Origin: DCFW01 sp963790715
Lineage (GTDB): Bacteria; Bacteroidota; Bacteroidia; Bacteroidales; Bacteroidaceae
Direction: 5' to 3'
Assembly (NCBI GenBank): GCA_963790715.1
Contig: CAWBPN010000018.1
Span: 868,001 to 932,000 of the forward strand
DNA length: 64,000 nt
A program made the translations under genes and the position numbers. Shown here piece by piece: positions 36,878 to 46,195 of the stretch. A model generated the notes under the pieces. That model made no database searches and was not told the origin of the DNA. It was given only the letters and a program-made list of their open reading frames with translations. Each line of letters starts with the position of its first letter. Positions within the stretch are counted from its first letter, which is position 1.

Positions 36878-38191
36878 TTTGTTTCCATTAATCTTACGGT
36901 ATAAATCCACTGCATACACATCCGTCATTCCGGAAATGTAATCCATAACAGCTTGTATTTTACCATAGGTCGTGGGAGCATTCGTTTCATACTGTTCGCT
37001 GATACGGCTGATAAGCAATTTCGAATATTTCTTTTCGGGGGACATCACGGCCTTAGTTAACAAATCAAGTAGCGTGCCTATAACACGGAAGCCCGCCAAT
37101 TCAATATCCACAACTGAATTGTATTTATATATTCGCTTAAACGATAAATCTACGGATTTCTGATATGCCGCATACGGCAACGGAGACATATTGGTGATTA
37201 GCGATTTCTCAAACGTTCCTGCCAACAAGGCTTCTTCATTATCGACAAACACTTTCGTACATTCTTTGATAAGTTCGCCTATGACAGTAGCTCGCAGATA
37301 GGCAATTTGCTCGTTTGTATCCGTAACGATTTTAAAAACTCTGTCCACATGCTCTTTTCTGTTATCATCAAAATAACTCATAAACAGCTCCTTTGTCTCT
37401 TCGGTAGAAAGGATGTGCAACTTATGGGCGTCTTCAATATCCATCAATTCATAGCAAATATCATCTGCAGCCTCAACAAGATAAACCAACGGATGACGTA
37501 CATATTTCAGCGGATTATCCTGTACTTTAATAATACCCAATTCATCTGCAATCTTTCGATAATAATCCTCTTCGCTGACAAAGAATCCGAATTTCAAATG
37601 TTCTCCGGCCAATTTCGAAGAATATGGATACTTAACGATACTGGCAAGAGTGGTATATGTTAAAGCAAAACCACCTTTTCTTCTACCGATAAACTGGTGA
37701 GAAAGTAATCTGAAAGCATTGGCATTACCTTCGAAATGTGTAATGTCTTCCCATTCGGCTTCATTCATTTTCTCTTGCAAATACATTCCTTCGCCCTCGG
37801 AGAAATAAGTTGAAATAGCCTTCTCTCCCGAATGTCCGAAAGGAGGATTTCCCATATCATGGGCAAGGCAAGCCGCTGAAACGATAGCGCCCAACTCACT
37901 TATATATGAATCATGAGCAAGTTCAGGATGACGCGCCAAAAGAATCTCGGATACATTCGACCCCAACGAACGTCCCACGCTCGATACTTCCAAACTGTGA
38001 GTCAGTCTGTTGTGCACAAATATGCTTCCGGGAAGCGGAAACACCTGCGTCTTGTTTTGTAAACGTCTGAACGGCGCAGAAAAAACAATACGATCATAGT
38101 CTCTTTGGAACTCGGAACGGTTATCATGGCGCGGTTGATGGTATTCTTCCATGCCAAAACGTTTCGCTGAAATTAAATCTTTCCAATTCAT
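36863..38191 (-). CDS. dgt: Deoxyguanosinetriphosphate triphosphohydrolase (dGTPase)
   Basis: 442 residues from the ATG at 38191 (MNWKDLISAKRFG). An in-frame ATG at 38203 is possible but would lie almost on the predicted transcription start. HD-domain signatures: RRLQNKTQVFPLPGS, HNRLTHSLEVSSVGRS, LAHDMGNPPFGHSGE (HD near residue 108) and YLVEAADDICYELMDIED. It hydrolyses dGTP to deoxyguanosine and triphosphate, tuning dNTP pools. Its 3' end overlaps glsB tail to tail; the divergent neighbour is dut, another dNTP-sanitising enzyme. Confidence 0.95.
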   Translation of the reverse strand: MNWKDLISAKRFGMEEYHQPRHDNRSEFQRDYDRIVFSAPFRRLQNKTQVFPLPGSIFVHNRLTHSLEVSSVGRSLGSNVSEILLARHPELAHDSYISELGAIVSAACLAHDMGNPPFGHSGEKAISTYFSEGEGMYLQEKMNEAEWEDITHFEGNANAFRLLSHQFIGRRKGGFALTYTTLASIVKYPYSSKLAGEHLKFGFFVSEEDYYRKIADELGIIKVQDNPLKYVRHPLVYLVEAADDICYELMDIEDAHKLHILSTEETKELFMSYFDDNRKEHVDRVFKIVTDTNEQIAYLRATVIGELIKECTKVFVDNEEALLAGTFEKSLITNMSPLPYAAYQKSVDLSFKRIYKYNSVVDIELAGFRVIGTLLDLLTKAVMSPEKKYSKLLISRISEQYETNAPTTYGKIQAVMDYISGMTDVYAVDLYRKINGNKLPAV

Positions 38192-38213
38192 AACCATTTC
38201 CATACTTTTATTG

Positions 38214-38221
38214 CAAATATA
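38214..38221 (-). promoter_or_regulatory. -7 promoter element of dgt
   Basis: TATATTTG on the minus strand. Predicted transcription start near 38207 favours the ATG at 38191. Confidence 0.55.
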
Positions 38222-38298
38222 TATAAAAAGCGTTCGTAATGAGTTATTAATTGCCTTAAAATATCTATTTTCGCATAAGAATATGTAAATGAACAGTT

Positions 38299-38739
38299 AT
38301 GAAGATTAAAGTACAAGTTGTAAACAAGTCAAAACATGACTTACCAACTTACGCCACAGAATTGTCGGCCGGTATGGACTTACGTGCAAATATAGACGAA
38401 CCTATAACCCTAAACCCGCTACAAAGGGTGTTAGTTCCAACCGGTATCTTTATAGCATTACCTCAAAATTACGAAGCTCAAGTACGCCCGCGTAGCGGAT
38501 TGGCCTTAAAACATGGCATAACAGTCTTAAACTCACCGGGAACTATTGACGCCGACTACAGAGGAGAACTGAAGATAATCTTGATTAATCTTTCGGACGA
38601 ACCATTTATAATTAACGACGGTGAACGTATTGCCCAACTTATTATTGCCCGGTGTAAACAAGCTTCATTGGAAGAAGTTGAAGTACTTGACGAAACGGAA
38701 AGAGGTGACGGAGGATTCGGTCACACAGGCAAAAAATAA
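38299..38739 (+). CDS. dut: dUTP diphosphatase
   Basis: 146 residues, standard trimeric dUTPase with all five motifs: AGMDLRA, PRSGLALKHG, GTIDADYRGELK, GERIAQLII and the P-loop-like RGDGGFGHTGKK at the C-terminus. It converts dUTP to dUMP and diphosphate. First gene of the run dut - TPR - DUF4292 - M23, whose members are 10 bases apart, overlapping by 4, and 14 bases apart. Confidence 0.97.
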   Translation: MKIKVQVVNKSKHDLPTYATELSAGMDLRANIDEPITLNPLQRVLVPTGIFIALPQNYEAQVRPRSGLALKHGITVLNSPGTIDADYRGELKIILINLSDEPFIINDGERIAQLIIARCKQASLEEVEVLDETERGDGGFGHTGKK

Positions 38740-38749
38740 TAATACAAAT

Positions 38750-40465
38750 ATGAAAATTATATCAAAATACATATCAATAACGCTTCTACTGTTAGGAGGA
38801 ACGATTTCCGGCTATGCCGGACAATTGACGCAACGCCAATGGCAGAAATTCAATTATTTCTATCTGGAAGCAGAGCGCTTAAAATTAAACGGAGATGTGG
38901 ACGGTGCTTTTGAACTGTACCAACATTGCCTGAAGATTAATCCCAACTCTGCGGAAGCATTATCGTCCTTAGCTCAATTCTATTTCTATCTAAAGAATGA
39001 TTCTTTAGGCTTGCAGTATATGGAAAAAGCGGTAAACCTTGAACCTAATAATTATTGGTATTGCCAAAACTTGGTAGGCATTTATCAACAACAAAACAAA
39101 TACAACAAAGCCTCTTTGCTGCTAAAGCAAATGATTTCGCGCTTCCCTAATAACGAAGGACCTATATTAGCTTTGAAGGACATATATTTACAAAACAAGG
39201 ATTATAAAAATGCCATCGACATATTGAACCAAATTGATAAGCGCGACGGTAAATCGGAAGAAACAAGTCAGGAAAAGTTACAAATATATTTGTTACTCAA
39301 TGACAATAAAAAGGCTTACGCAGAAGTTGAGGACTTGGTTAATCAATATCCGGATAATACAAATTACAGATGCCTGTTAGGCGATGTGTATCTGAACACC
39401 GGTAAGAAAAAGGAAGCTTACGACATATATCAGGGAATATTGAACCATGACCCGCATAATGAACAAGCCCTTATATCAATGATTAACTACTATTCGACAA
39501 GCGGTCAAAATAATCTTTACGAACAGGAAATGGACACATTGCTCTTGGCTAAAGATATTGATATAGACATTCGCATGGATGTAATGAAACAATACATTGC
39601 CAACAATGAACAAAGCGGCAAAGACAGTACAAAAATCATTTCAATGTTCGATAAAATCATGAACATCGACACCACAGACACGCAAATGCCTATGCTTTAT
39701 TCACAATATCTGATATCAAAGAACATGAATAAACAAGTTAGGCCTGTGTTGGAAAAAATAATAAAAATTGATCCGACAAACGTACCTTCCCGCTTGCAAC
39801 TGTTAAGCTACGCAATAAGCGACGATAACTATAAAAAAGCCATAGAAATATGCGAACCGGCCATACAAGCTACTCCCGATATTGTGGAATTCTACTATTA
39901 TCTTGCAGTTGCCTACGGGCAATCAGGCGACAGCCAAAAGGCTCTGAAAACATGCAAAGATGGATTGACGAAGGTTACCGACCAAACAGATAAAAAAATC
40001 ATAAGCGATTTTTACGGTATCATGGGCGACACATATTATACCTTAAAGAATAGTAATGACGCTTATGCCGCTTATGATTCGGCACTTGTCTATCAACCTG
40101 ATAATGTGTTGGCTCTCAACAACTATGCTTATTATCTTTCAGAAGGGAACAAAGACTTGGACAAAGCTGAAGAAATGAGCTATAAAACAGTTAAGGCCGA
40201 ACCGCAAAACAACACGTATCTTGACACTTATGCCTGGATACTTTTCAAGAAAAAGAAATATAACGAAGCAAAAATTTGGATTGACAATGCAATGAAAAAC
40301 GGAGGCGATAAAAGCGACATTGAAGTTGAACATTGCGGCGACATTTATTATATGAATGATTTAAAAGACGAAGCTGTCGGTTATTGGAAAAAATCCATTG
40401 ATTTAGGCAACAAGTCAAAAACATTGGTAAATAAAATAGAACAACATAAATATATGGAAAAATGA
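38750..40465 (+). CDS. Exported tetratricopeptide-repeat protein
   Basis: 571 residues from the ATG at 38750. An upstream ATG at 38621 inside dut is rejected, because the true start begins a signal peptide (about 1-24) and follows dut by 10 bases. The rest is a chain of TPR helices (GDVDGAFELYQHCLKINPNS, LGLQYMEKAVNLEPNN, KALKTCKDGL, LNNYAYYLSEGNKDLDKAEE). Probably a periplasmic or lipid-anchored scaffold. Conserved linkage with dut, DUF4292 and an EnvC-like M23 protein is typical of Bacteroidales and hints at an envelope function; the exact partner is unknown. Confidence 0.9.
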   Translation: MKIISKYISITLLLLGGTISGYAGQLTQRQWQKFNYFYLEAERLKLNGDVDGAFELYQHCLKINPNSAEALSSLAQFYFYLKNDSLGLQYMEKAVNLEPNNYWYCQNLVGIYQQQNKYNKASLLLKQMISRFPNNEGPILALKDIYLQNKDYKNAIDILNQIDKRDGKSEETSQEKLQIYLLLNDNKKAYAEVEDLVNQYPDNTNYRCLLGDVYLNTGKKKEAYDIYQGILNHDPHNEQALISMINYYSTSGQNNLYEQEMDTLLLAKDIDIDIRMDVMKQYIANNEQSGKDSTKIISMFDKIMNIDTTDTQMPMLYSQYLISKNMNKQVRPVLEKIIKIDPTNVPSRLQLLSYAISDDNYKKAIEICEPAIQATPDIVEFYYYLAVAYGQSGDSQKALKTCKDGLTKVTDQTDKKIISDFYGIMGDTYYTLKNSNDAYAAYDSALVYQPDNVLALNNYAYYLSEGNKDLDKAEEMSYKTVKAEPQNNTYLDTYAWILFKKKKYNEAKIWIDNAMKNGGDKSDIEVEHCGDIYYMNDLKDEAVGYWKKSIDLGNKSKTLVNKIEQHKYMEK

Positions 40466-41349
40466 AAACGAACAAATTAATCAAACCTATAATTCTATTT
40501 GCGCTCATATCCTTTATGATGCCAGCCTTCTCATCATGCAAGACAACTAAATCCGTTGCTGCAAGTACAAAAACAAACAACGTAACCAATAAGACGGCAG
40601 TAGCTGCAACACACTCAAAAGACGATGCTGTTGTTGAACTTTACAATAAAGCCAATACAGATATTCCTATACTTACATCAAAAATTACAGTGGATGCAAA
40701 AGTAGGTGGAAAGGAAGTTTCGGCCAACGGCACACTTAGAATAAAAAAAGATGAGGTTATTCAAGTGTCTCTTCAAGTGCCGTTGCTCGGTATTGAAATA
40801 GGTCGGCTTGAAGTAACACCGGACTATATCTTGGTTATTGACAGGTTCCATAAACAATACGTAAAAGCTCCCATCAGCGAATTAACCACTAAAGCAAAAA
40901 CCAATTTGGACTTCTACAGCCTTCAGGCATTATTTATGAACCAAATATTCTTGCCGGGTAATAAAGAAACATCCGAAAAAGATATGCAAAGTTTCAACAT
41001 TAATGATACCACGGATAGTAACCGGACAACTCAACTGACTTATTCAGACCAGAAATTAGGTTATACGTTTTTGCTTCAAAACAACGGATTACTGTCTGAA
41101 AGCCTTATTGCTACACAAAACAATTCTTACAAGTTGAAATGGGATTATTCTTCATTTAAGAAATTTGTGAATCGAAGCTTTCCTCATAGTATGACAATAA
41201 ACATCATAGGAGGGAAAACACCTGTTGAAGCAGATATTGATTTAAGCAGAATATCAAATGACTCCGATTGGGACACACATACAACCGTATCGGATTCATA
41301 TAAACAAATATCACTTGAAGAAGTAGTGAAAAAAATATCAAATCTATAG
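40462..41349 (+). CDS. DUF4292 lipoprotein
   Basis: 295 residues. Signal peptide with lipobox AFSSC (Cys26), then a low-complexity linker and a beta-rich domain (GGKEVSANGTLRIKKDEVIQ, LGIEIGRLEVTPDYILVIDR) ending ISLEEVVKKISNL. The start codon overlaps the TPR stop (ATGA). The overall beta pattern resembles lipoprotein carriers of the LolA/LolB type, but I offer that only as a possibility. It should sit in the outer membrane. Confidence 0.85.
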   Translation: MKTNKLIKPIILFALISFMMPAFSSCKTTKSVAASTKTNNVTNKTAVAATHSKDDAVVELYNKANTDIPILTSKITVDAKVGGKEVSANGTLRIKKDEVIQVSLQVPLLGIEIGRLEVTPDYILVIDRFHKQYVKAPISELTTKAKTNLDFYSLQALFMNQIFLPGNKETSEKDMQSFNINDTTDSNRTTQLTYSDQKLGYTFLLQNNGLLSESLIATQNNSYKLKWDYSSFKKFVNRSFPHSMTINIIGGKTPVEADIDLSRISNDSDWDTHTTVSDSYKQISLEEVVKKISNL

Positions 41350-41363
41350 AAAGATAAGAATTC

Positions 41364-42911
41364 ATGAAACGTTTATTATTCATATTATTTAGTCTTTGCG
41401 TTGTTTGCACCATACCGGCGCAAACAAACAAAACAATAAGAGCACTTCAAAATCGTAGACGTATTGTTCAACGCGAGATATATCAAAAAGAACATATACT
41501 CCGGTCTACGAAACAAGATGTTACTCACCAACTGCAAAACTTGAATACATTAGACGGACAGATTGATGAACGTAAAAAATATATTTATATTATAGGTAGT
41601 GACGTGAAAGTCATTACAGGTGAGACAAATAACCTGCAACAACAATTATTTGATTTGCAAAGGGAACTGGTAAACAAAAAACAACAGTATGCCAAATCTC
41701 TTAAGTATATTTCACGTCATAAAACAGTTGAAGAAAAACTGATGTTTATCTTCTCGGCCAATTCACTGTCTCAGGCGTATCGAAGGCTACGATACGTAAA
41801 ACAATACGGTGATTATCAAAAGAGGCTTGCATTAGGCATAATAGACCAACAAAAACGCATTGCGGCCAAAAAGAATGAGTTGGAAGGCGTGAAGGTGGCA
41901 AAAACGAATCTTCTTAATGAAGGTATCCAGCAAAAGAAACAACTCGAGGGGCAGGAACAAGATAAACGGCAACTGATCAGCAGCCTGCAATCAAAGCAGA
42001 AAGATTTACAAGTTGAAATAGGCAACCGCAAGAAAAAAGCTCAACAGATGGACAGCCAAATAGATAAATTAATCGCCATCGAAGTTGAGGCCGCAAGAAA
42101 ACGAGCTGCTGAAGAGGCTAAGCGCAAAGCTGCAAAATTAGCTGCTGCAAGGGCTGCGGCTGCAAAAGTGGCGGCTGCAAGAGCAGCTGCGGCAAAGGCA
42201 GCTGCCGAAAAAGCAGCACGAGAAAGAGCTGCCGCCGAAAAAGCCGCCAAAGAACGTTTAGCTGAGGCAAAAGCAGCACGAGAAAAAGCAATTGCCGAAA
42301 AGAACACGGCAAAAAGAGCTGCTGCCGAAAAAGCTGCCAACGAACGCCTGGAAGCCGCCCACATGGCAGAGGAACAAGCTGCTGCCAGAAGGGCAGAAGA
42401 AAAGCGTGCACAAGAAACAGAAGCACAAGAAAACAAAGAAGCTGAAAGTTCTTCTGCTGCTCCTACTTACAATCTTGATACCGAAGACCGTTTGGCATCA
42501 GGCAGTTTTGAAAGAAATAAAGGACGATTCCCTATGCCTATAACCGGTTCAAACATGATTATCAACCACTACGGGCACTACTCGGTAAAAGGTTTACACA
42601 ATGTACAACTTGACAATAAAGGTATCGACATACAAGGGCAACCTGGAGCAATGGCACGTTCAATATACGACGGTGAAGTTGCATTCGTATTCCAAATGAA
42701 CGGATTATCAAATATTATCATTCGCCACGGTTCTTATCTCTCGGTATATTGCAACCTTTCTTCAGTATCTGTCGGTCGCGGCCAACATGTACACACAGGA
42801 CAGACGTTGGGAAGAGTTTATTCAGATCCTACCGATGGCAACCGTACGGTACTGCACTTCCAACTTCGCCATGAAACGACGAAACTGAACCCCGAAGCAT
42901 GGTTAAGATAA
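41364..42911 (+). CDS. EnvC-like coiled-coil protein with degenerate M23 (LytM) domain
   Basis: 515 residues: signal peptide (1-19), long coiled coil (about 20-240), an Ala/Lys/Glu/Arg-rich low-complexity stretch (about 230-360) and a C-terminal LytM domain (about 390-515). In active M23 peptidases the first zinc ligand is the His of HxGxD; here the site reads NKGIDIQG, and the last motif is VLHFQL instead of HLHFE. So it is probably catalytically inactive and works like E. coli EnvC, activating an amidase at the septum or envelope. Last gene of the dut operon. Confidence 0.9.
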   Translation: MKRLLFILFSLCVVCTIPAQTNKTIRALQNRRRIVQREIYQKEHILRSTKQDVTHQLQNLNTLDGQIDERKKYIYIIGSDVKVITGETNNLQQQLFDLQRELVNKKQQYAKSLKYISRHKTVEEKLMFIFSANSLSQAYRRLRYVKQYGDYQKRLALGIIDQQKRIAAKKNELEGVKVAKTNLLNEGIQQKKQLEGQEQDKRQLISSLQSKQKDLQVEIGNRKKKAQQMDSQIDKLIAIEVEAARKRAAEEAKRKAAKLAAARAAAAKVAAARAAAAKAAAEKAARERAAAEKAAKERLAEAKAAREKAIAEKNTAKRAAAEKAANERLEAAHMAEEQAAARRAEEKRAQETEAQENKEAESSSAAPTYNLDTEDRLASGSFERNKGRFPMPITGSNMIINHYGHYSVKGLHNVQLDNKGIDIQGQPGAMARSIYDGEVAFVFQMNGLSNIIIRHGSYLSVYCNLSSVSVGRGQHVHTGQTLGRVYSDPTDGNRTVLHFQLRHETTKLNPEAWLR

Positions 42912-42913
42912 TA

Positions 42914-43362
42914 TTAAAGCAGGTAGTAAACGCCTAACGAAACGACATTTACTATAAGCACCACCAGATAACTGCGGCATAATCCTTTGATGAGATTGTG
43001 ACGATGGTGCGAAAAGAAAACAGCATATACCATATTAATGATATTGTTGCTAATAGCTTGCAATATACATATCCCGGCGAAATGAACTGAAATATCACCG
43101 TTGGCATGCAATAAGTTCAAAACGTATGGGGTAGCCGGACACGAACGACAACACTTTTAATCCAACAAATCCGGCATACATATATGTATAATGTGTAACT
43201 ACTGTAAAAATTACAAACAATCCGGCAAAGATTAACGCCACTTTAAACTCCAACGGGTTATCGCTCAATTCATCTTCATTCAGACCGGCAGCCATATTTT
43301 TCAAATTATGATAATGAATATACATGCCGTACGCACCTGAGAAAAGTGCGATAATAACTTCT
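42914..43362 (-). pseudogene. Remnant of MgtC/DUF4010-family membrane protein
   Basis: Two frames carry the C-terminal part of a membrane protein. The first (43095 to about 43362) reads GEVIIALFSGAYGMYIH and NPLEFKVALIFAGLFVIFTV. The second (42914-43120) continues with NLLHANGDISVHFAGICILQ and IINMVYAVFFSHHRH. Together they match the DUF4010 half of MgtC-like proteins (NPFEFK, LSF.SG, LA...N). The frames are joined by a single-base shift near 43130, and the N-terminal half is missing upstream of a stop near 43365. It is a pseudogene wedged between the M23 gene and the CYTH gene. Confidence 0.7.
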
Positions 43363-43378
43363 CCAATATAATATTATT

Positions 43379-43852
43379 TTAAATATTCCACTTCTTATAA
43401 GGCACTTTCATCAGTTGAGCATTATAGTAGCGCCTGTTACCTGTAACTTCCTTGCCGATAAAGCCAGGATCGACATATTTATCATCCGTACTGCTCAACT
43501 CCACTTCCGCCACAACAAGGCCTTCGTTATCTCCCAAAAACTCATCAACCTCAAACACATGCTTGCCGCTTCTCACCAAATAACGGTTTTTAGTCAGTTG
43601 CCCATCTTCACACAGTTGCATCAATTGCCTGGCGTCTTTCACAGGTATTTCCATTTCCCATTCAAAGCGGGACAACCCACCGTCCAACGACGGACCTTTT
43701 ATCGTAAGATAAGCCTTATCATCACTTATGCGAACACGAACAGTACGTCCATTGTCGCTACTGATGTAACCTTGTGAAATATGGTGACAACCAAAAGCTT
43801 TTGACTTGTAGTCACCGGTTACTAAAAATTTTCTTTCTATCTCTTGTGCCAT
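43379..43852 (-). CDS. CYTH-domain triphosphate tunnel protein
   Basis: 157 residues, a complete CYTH domain: EIERKFLV at residues 4-11, TVRVRISDDKAYLTIKGP, RFEWEMEIP, FEVDEFLGDNEGLVVAEVEL. Alternating basic and acidic residues inside the strands form the triphosphate tunnel. Short bacterial members act as inorganic triphosphatases (YgiF type). It starts 2 bases after the stop of a small membrane protein gene. Confidence 0.93.
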   Translation of the reverse strand: MAQEIERKFLVTGDYKSKAFGCHHISQGYISSDNGRTVRVRISDDKAYLTIKGPSLDGGLSRFEWEMEIPVKDARQLMQLCEDGQLTKNRYLVRSGKHVFEVDEFLGDNEGLVVAEVELSSTDDKYVDPGFIGKEVTGNRRYYNAQLMKVPYKKWNI

Positions 43853-43854
43853 AT

Positions 43855-43989
43855 TTATGCAAAAGCTACGCCTCTAACAAGGAAAAAGATGAAAAGGAGA
43901 ATCAAGGCAATAACAATGCCTGTCATAACTCTTTTAGCCTGCTTTTCCTGTTTTTTAGCTCTTTCTTCTTTTTTATTTATCGTTCTCAT
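43855..43989 (-). CDS. Small single-pass membrane protein upstream of the CYTH gene
   Basis: 44 residues from the ATG at 43989 (MRTINKKEERAKKQEKQAKR). A highly basic cytoplasmic N-terminus is followed by one membrane helix (VMTGIVIALILLFIFFLV) and a short tail. Tight spacing to the CYTH gene suggests co-translation. No family is recognised; similar small basic membrane proteins are common in Bacteroidales. Confidence 0.6.
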   Translation of the reverse strand: MRTINKKEERAKKQEKQAKRVMTGIVIALILLFIFFLVRGVAFA

Positions 43990-44069
43990 AATACCAGTAT
44001 TTAAAATCTTATTTTTCAAAAATATAAAAGAAAAAGAATATATCAAACTATTTTTCGAAAATATAAATC

Positions 44070-46061
44070 CTAGAACTTGTATCTTATTTGCAAATAGGCA
44101 TCATTCTTACTGCTGCCGTTTATCATGTCAGATCCGGAACTTATCTGATTCCTGTCAAAAAAATGTGTCAAACCGTACTTAGTTATCAACAACAAGTGTT
44201 GATTAATCTGGTAATAACTAGTAAAAGAAGACCGCAATCCTCGCCCGTAATACGAAGAAAAAGAAAAGGCATAAAGCAATCCTCTTTCGTACATATAAAT
44301 ACGAGTGTTGTAGTCATCAGTATGAAAGACAGCCAAATCAAAAGACGCTTTCCACTTTTTCAAATTTACATCCGCCCTACCGGCAATCAGATAACCGTAT
44401 TTTGAAGACTGTTGATAAAAATGTTGTTCTATACCGCTGATTTGTCCGTGCAAACTTATTAACTTACTCGGTTGATAAATAAGTTGATAAGATAATTTAT
44501 CCGTTATCAAACTGCTTACCACACGTGATTTACTATCAACATTCTTCATTTTCTCTTTGTGTTGATATCTTAATCCAATCATCCAATTCATAGTAGGAGT
44601 GTAAGTGAATCTCAATAAATAATCAAAGCCATGTGACGACTTATCAACATCATATTTAAGATACGGAAAGTTGAAATAATCAAAATAAGTGGACGCTTTA
44701 ATGCTTTTTGTAAGTACACCTTGCAATCCCAACAAGTATCCGTTTTCATTCATAACCATACCGCCTTCAGCTATTGAAGAAGCATAATATGCATGATATT
44801 TTTTCGAATATAAACGATTTATAAACAACAGTTGATAACTGTCATTCAAATGATAGGTGATATTGTTGATAAGTGCCAAGTGATTATTATCGCCAACGCC
44901 CAATTCGCCTGAAACAGTCAATCTGTCGAAATGATATTTATAATCGACACCTATATTATAAAAGTCTTTTCCTCGCAAGTAATATGTATTGTATCTTCTT
45001 TGCGTAGGTAAATAATCCCTGTCGAAAAAATAATATAAACCGGTTGCACCAATCTCTCCATACCTGAATTGTTTGGCAACATGTGTTCCGAATAACTGCA
45101 AACGAACATCATTCTTTCTTTCTATTCCAAGAGAAGTACGGTGTAATCCTGTTGTTTGTATCGAAGTTATTATGCCATCCTTAATAATACCGTCCATCAA
45201 CCTGTTAGAATACAAAAAGGTATATTGCCATGAATTCTTTGCTATTGTCAACGCCGTACCCTGCAAATAATTATTTTCATCGGTTGAAGCATGCTTGCGA
45301 ATACCAGTCGACCTCAAGTCCATAGCATCTATTGCAGTACTTTTGCCAAGGCTGTATCCGGTATTTATCAACAGACCTTGTCCACAGCTAAAACTATAGT
45401 CACCAAAGGAAAGGTCCTTAATTATCCCCAAGTTATGAACATATATATAAACACCTGTATAATCATATCCGTGACTATTATTTTTTGTAAAGAACGGTTC
45501 GCCTTCATCCTTTTCACCGGAAATTCCAAAAAACACCTTATCTTTATAATGATAACCATACCTTATGGATTGGTAATATGGATCTCCGAAATATTTACCG
45601 TTTGCATATCCCTTACGTTGATACAAAGGTATATCCGCGCGTGCCAATAATTCATTCTTTCCATATTTAAGCATATTGGCAATATTTGGTTTGTAAACCG
45701 ACTTATCAACAGGCTTAACACATACATAAGGCAGCAGGTTGAGAACTGTTTGCCTGTCCATATTGTATACAAGCATCAATTCATTTACCGTAGCCATTTG
45801 ATGGTAATACAAATAATATTGTATAGCTTGCGCCTGTTCATCAGTCAACAAACCATGCTGTACAAACAAATCGAAATTTTCTTTTGTTGCCGCATTCAAA
45901 TTAACTGGATTATCCTTTAATTCATCAAGTTCCTGAATATTATTATCAACCTTATCTTCATCTACCGAACCATCTTCAACCATCTCACCCACAACATCCT
46001 GAGCATTGATATGAACAGGTATTAACATGCATACCAACAATATATAAACAACTTTATCCAC
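44070..46061 (-). CDS. Helix-hairpin-helix protein with beta-barrel-like body
   Basis: 663 residues. Signal peptide 1-20 (PVHINA-QD). An acidic linker precedes a ComEA-like HhH segment (NPVNLNAATKENFDLFVQHG, then LLTDEQAQAIQYYLY, about 50-85). The remaining ~530 residues alternate Tyr/Phe-rich strands in the manner of an outer-membrane barrel and end in YLQIRYKF, a typical C-terminal aromatic signal. The family is widespread in Bacteroidetes and unassigned. The gene contains six exact TTATCAACA sequences (both strands, several reading frames), an unusual density (see findings). Confidence 0.8.
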   Translation of the reverse strand: MDKVVYILLVCMLIPVHINAQDVVGEMVEDGSVDEDKVDNNIQELDELKDNPVNLNAATKENFDLFVQHGLLTDEQAQAIQYYLYYHQMATVNELMLVYNMDRQTVLNLLPYVCVKPVDKSVYKPNIANMLKYGKNELLARADIPLYQRKGYANGKYFGDPYYQSIRYGYHYKDKVFFGISGEKDEGEPFFTKNNSHGYDYTGVYIYVHNLGIIKDLSFGDYSFSCGQGLLINTGYSLGKSTAIDAMDLRSTGIRKHASTDENNYLQGTALTIAKNSWQYTFLYSNRLMDGIIKDGIITSIQTTGLHRTSLGIERKNDVRLQLFGTHVAKQFRYGEIGATGLYYFFDRDYLPTQRRYNTYYLRGKDFYNIGVDYKYHFDRLTVSGELGVGDNNHLALINNITYHLNDSYQLLFINRLYSKKYHAYYASSIAEGGMVMNENGYLLGLQGVLTKSIKASTYFDYFNFPYLKYDVDKSSHGFDYLLRFTYTPTMNWMIGLRYQHKEKMKNVDSKSRVVSSLITDKLSYQLIYQPSKLISLHGQISGIEQHFYQQSSKYGYLIAGRADVNLKKWKASFDLAVFHTDDYNTRIYMYERGLLYAFSFSSYYGRGLRSSFTSYYQINQHLLLITKYGLTHFFDRNQISSGSDMINGSSKNDAYLQIRYKF

Positions 46062-46183
46062 TACTTTATTAACTATTTATTGATAACTCTAAAAATAGTC
46101 GCGAATTTACGTTAAAATGCATAAGAAGCCAAAATATTATGAAAAAATAAGAGAAAAGGAAAACACGAGAAACAATTAAGGAT

Positions 46184-46191
46184 TATTTTTG
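46184..46191 (+). promoter_or_regulatory. -7 promoter element directly before the DUF4294 start
   Basis: TATTTTTG ends 4 bases before the GTG start codon, so the predicted transcription start falls on or next to it. Either the mRNA is leaderless or this match is fortuitous. Confidence 0.4.
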
Positions 46192-46195
46192 CAAC

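Noticed and set aside
42041..42436. 131-residue Ala/Ser-rich minus-strand frame
   Set aside because: It is the mirror of the Ala/Lys-rich stretch of the M23 gene; repeated GCN codons keep the antisense frame open.
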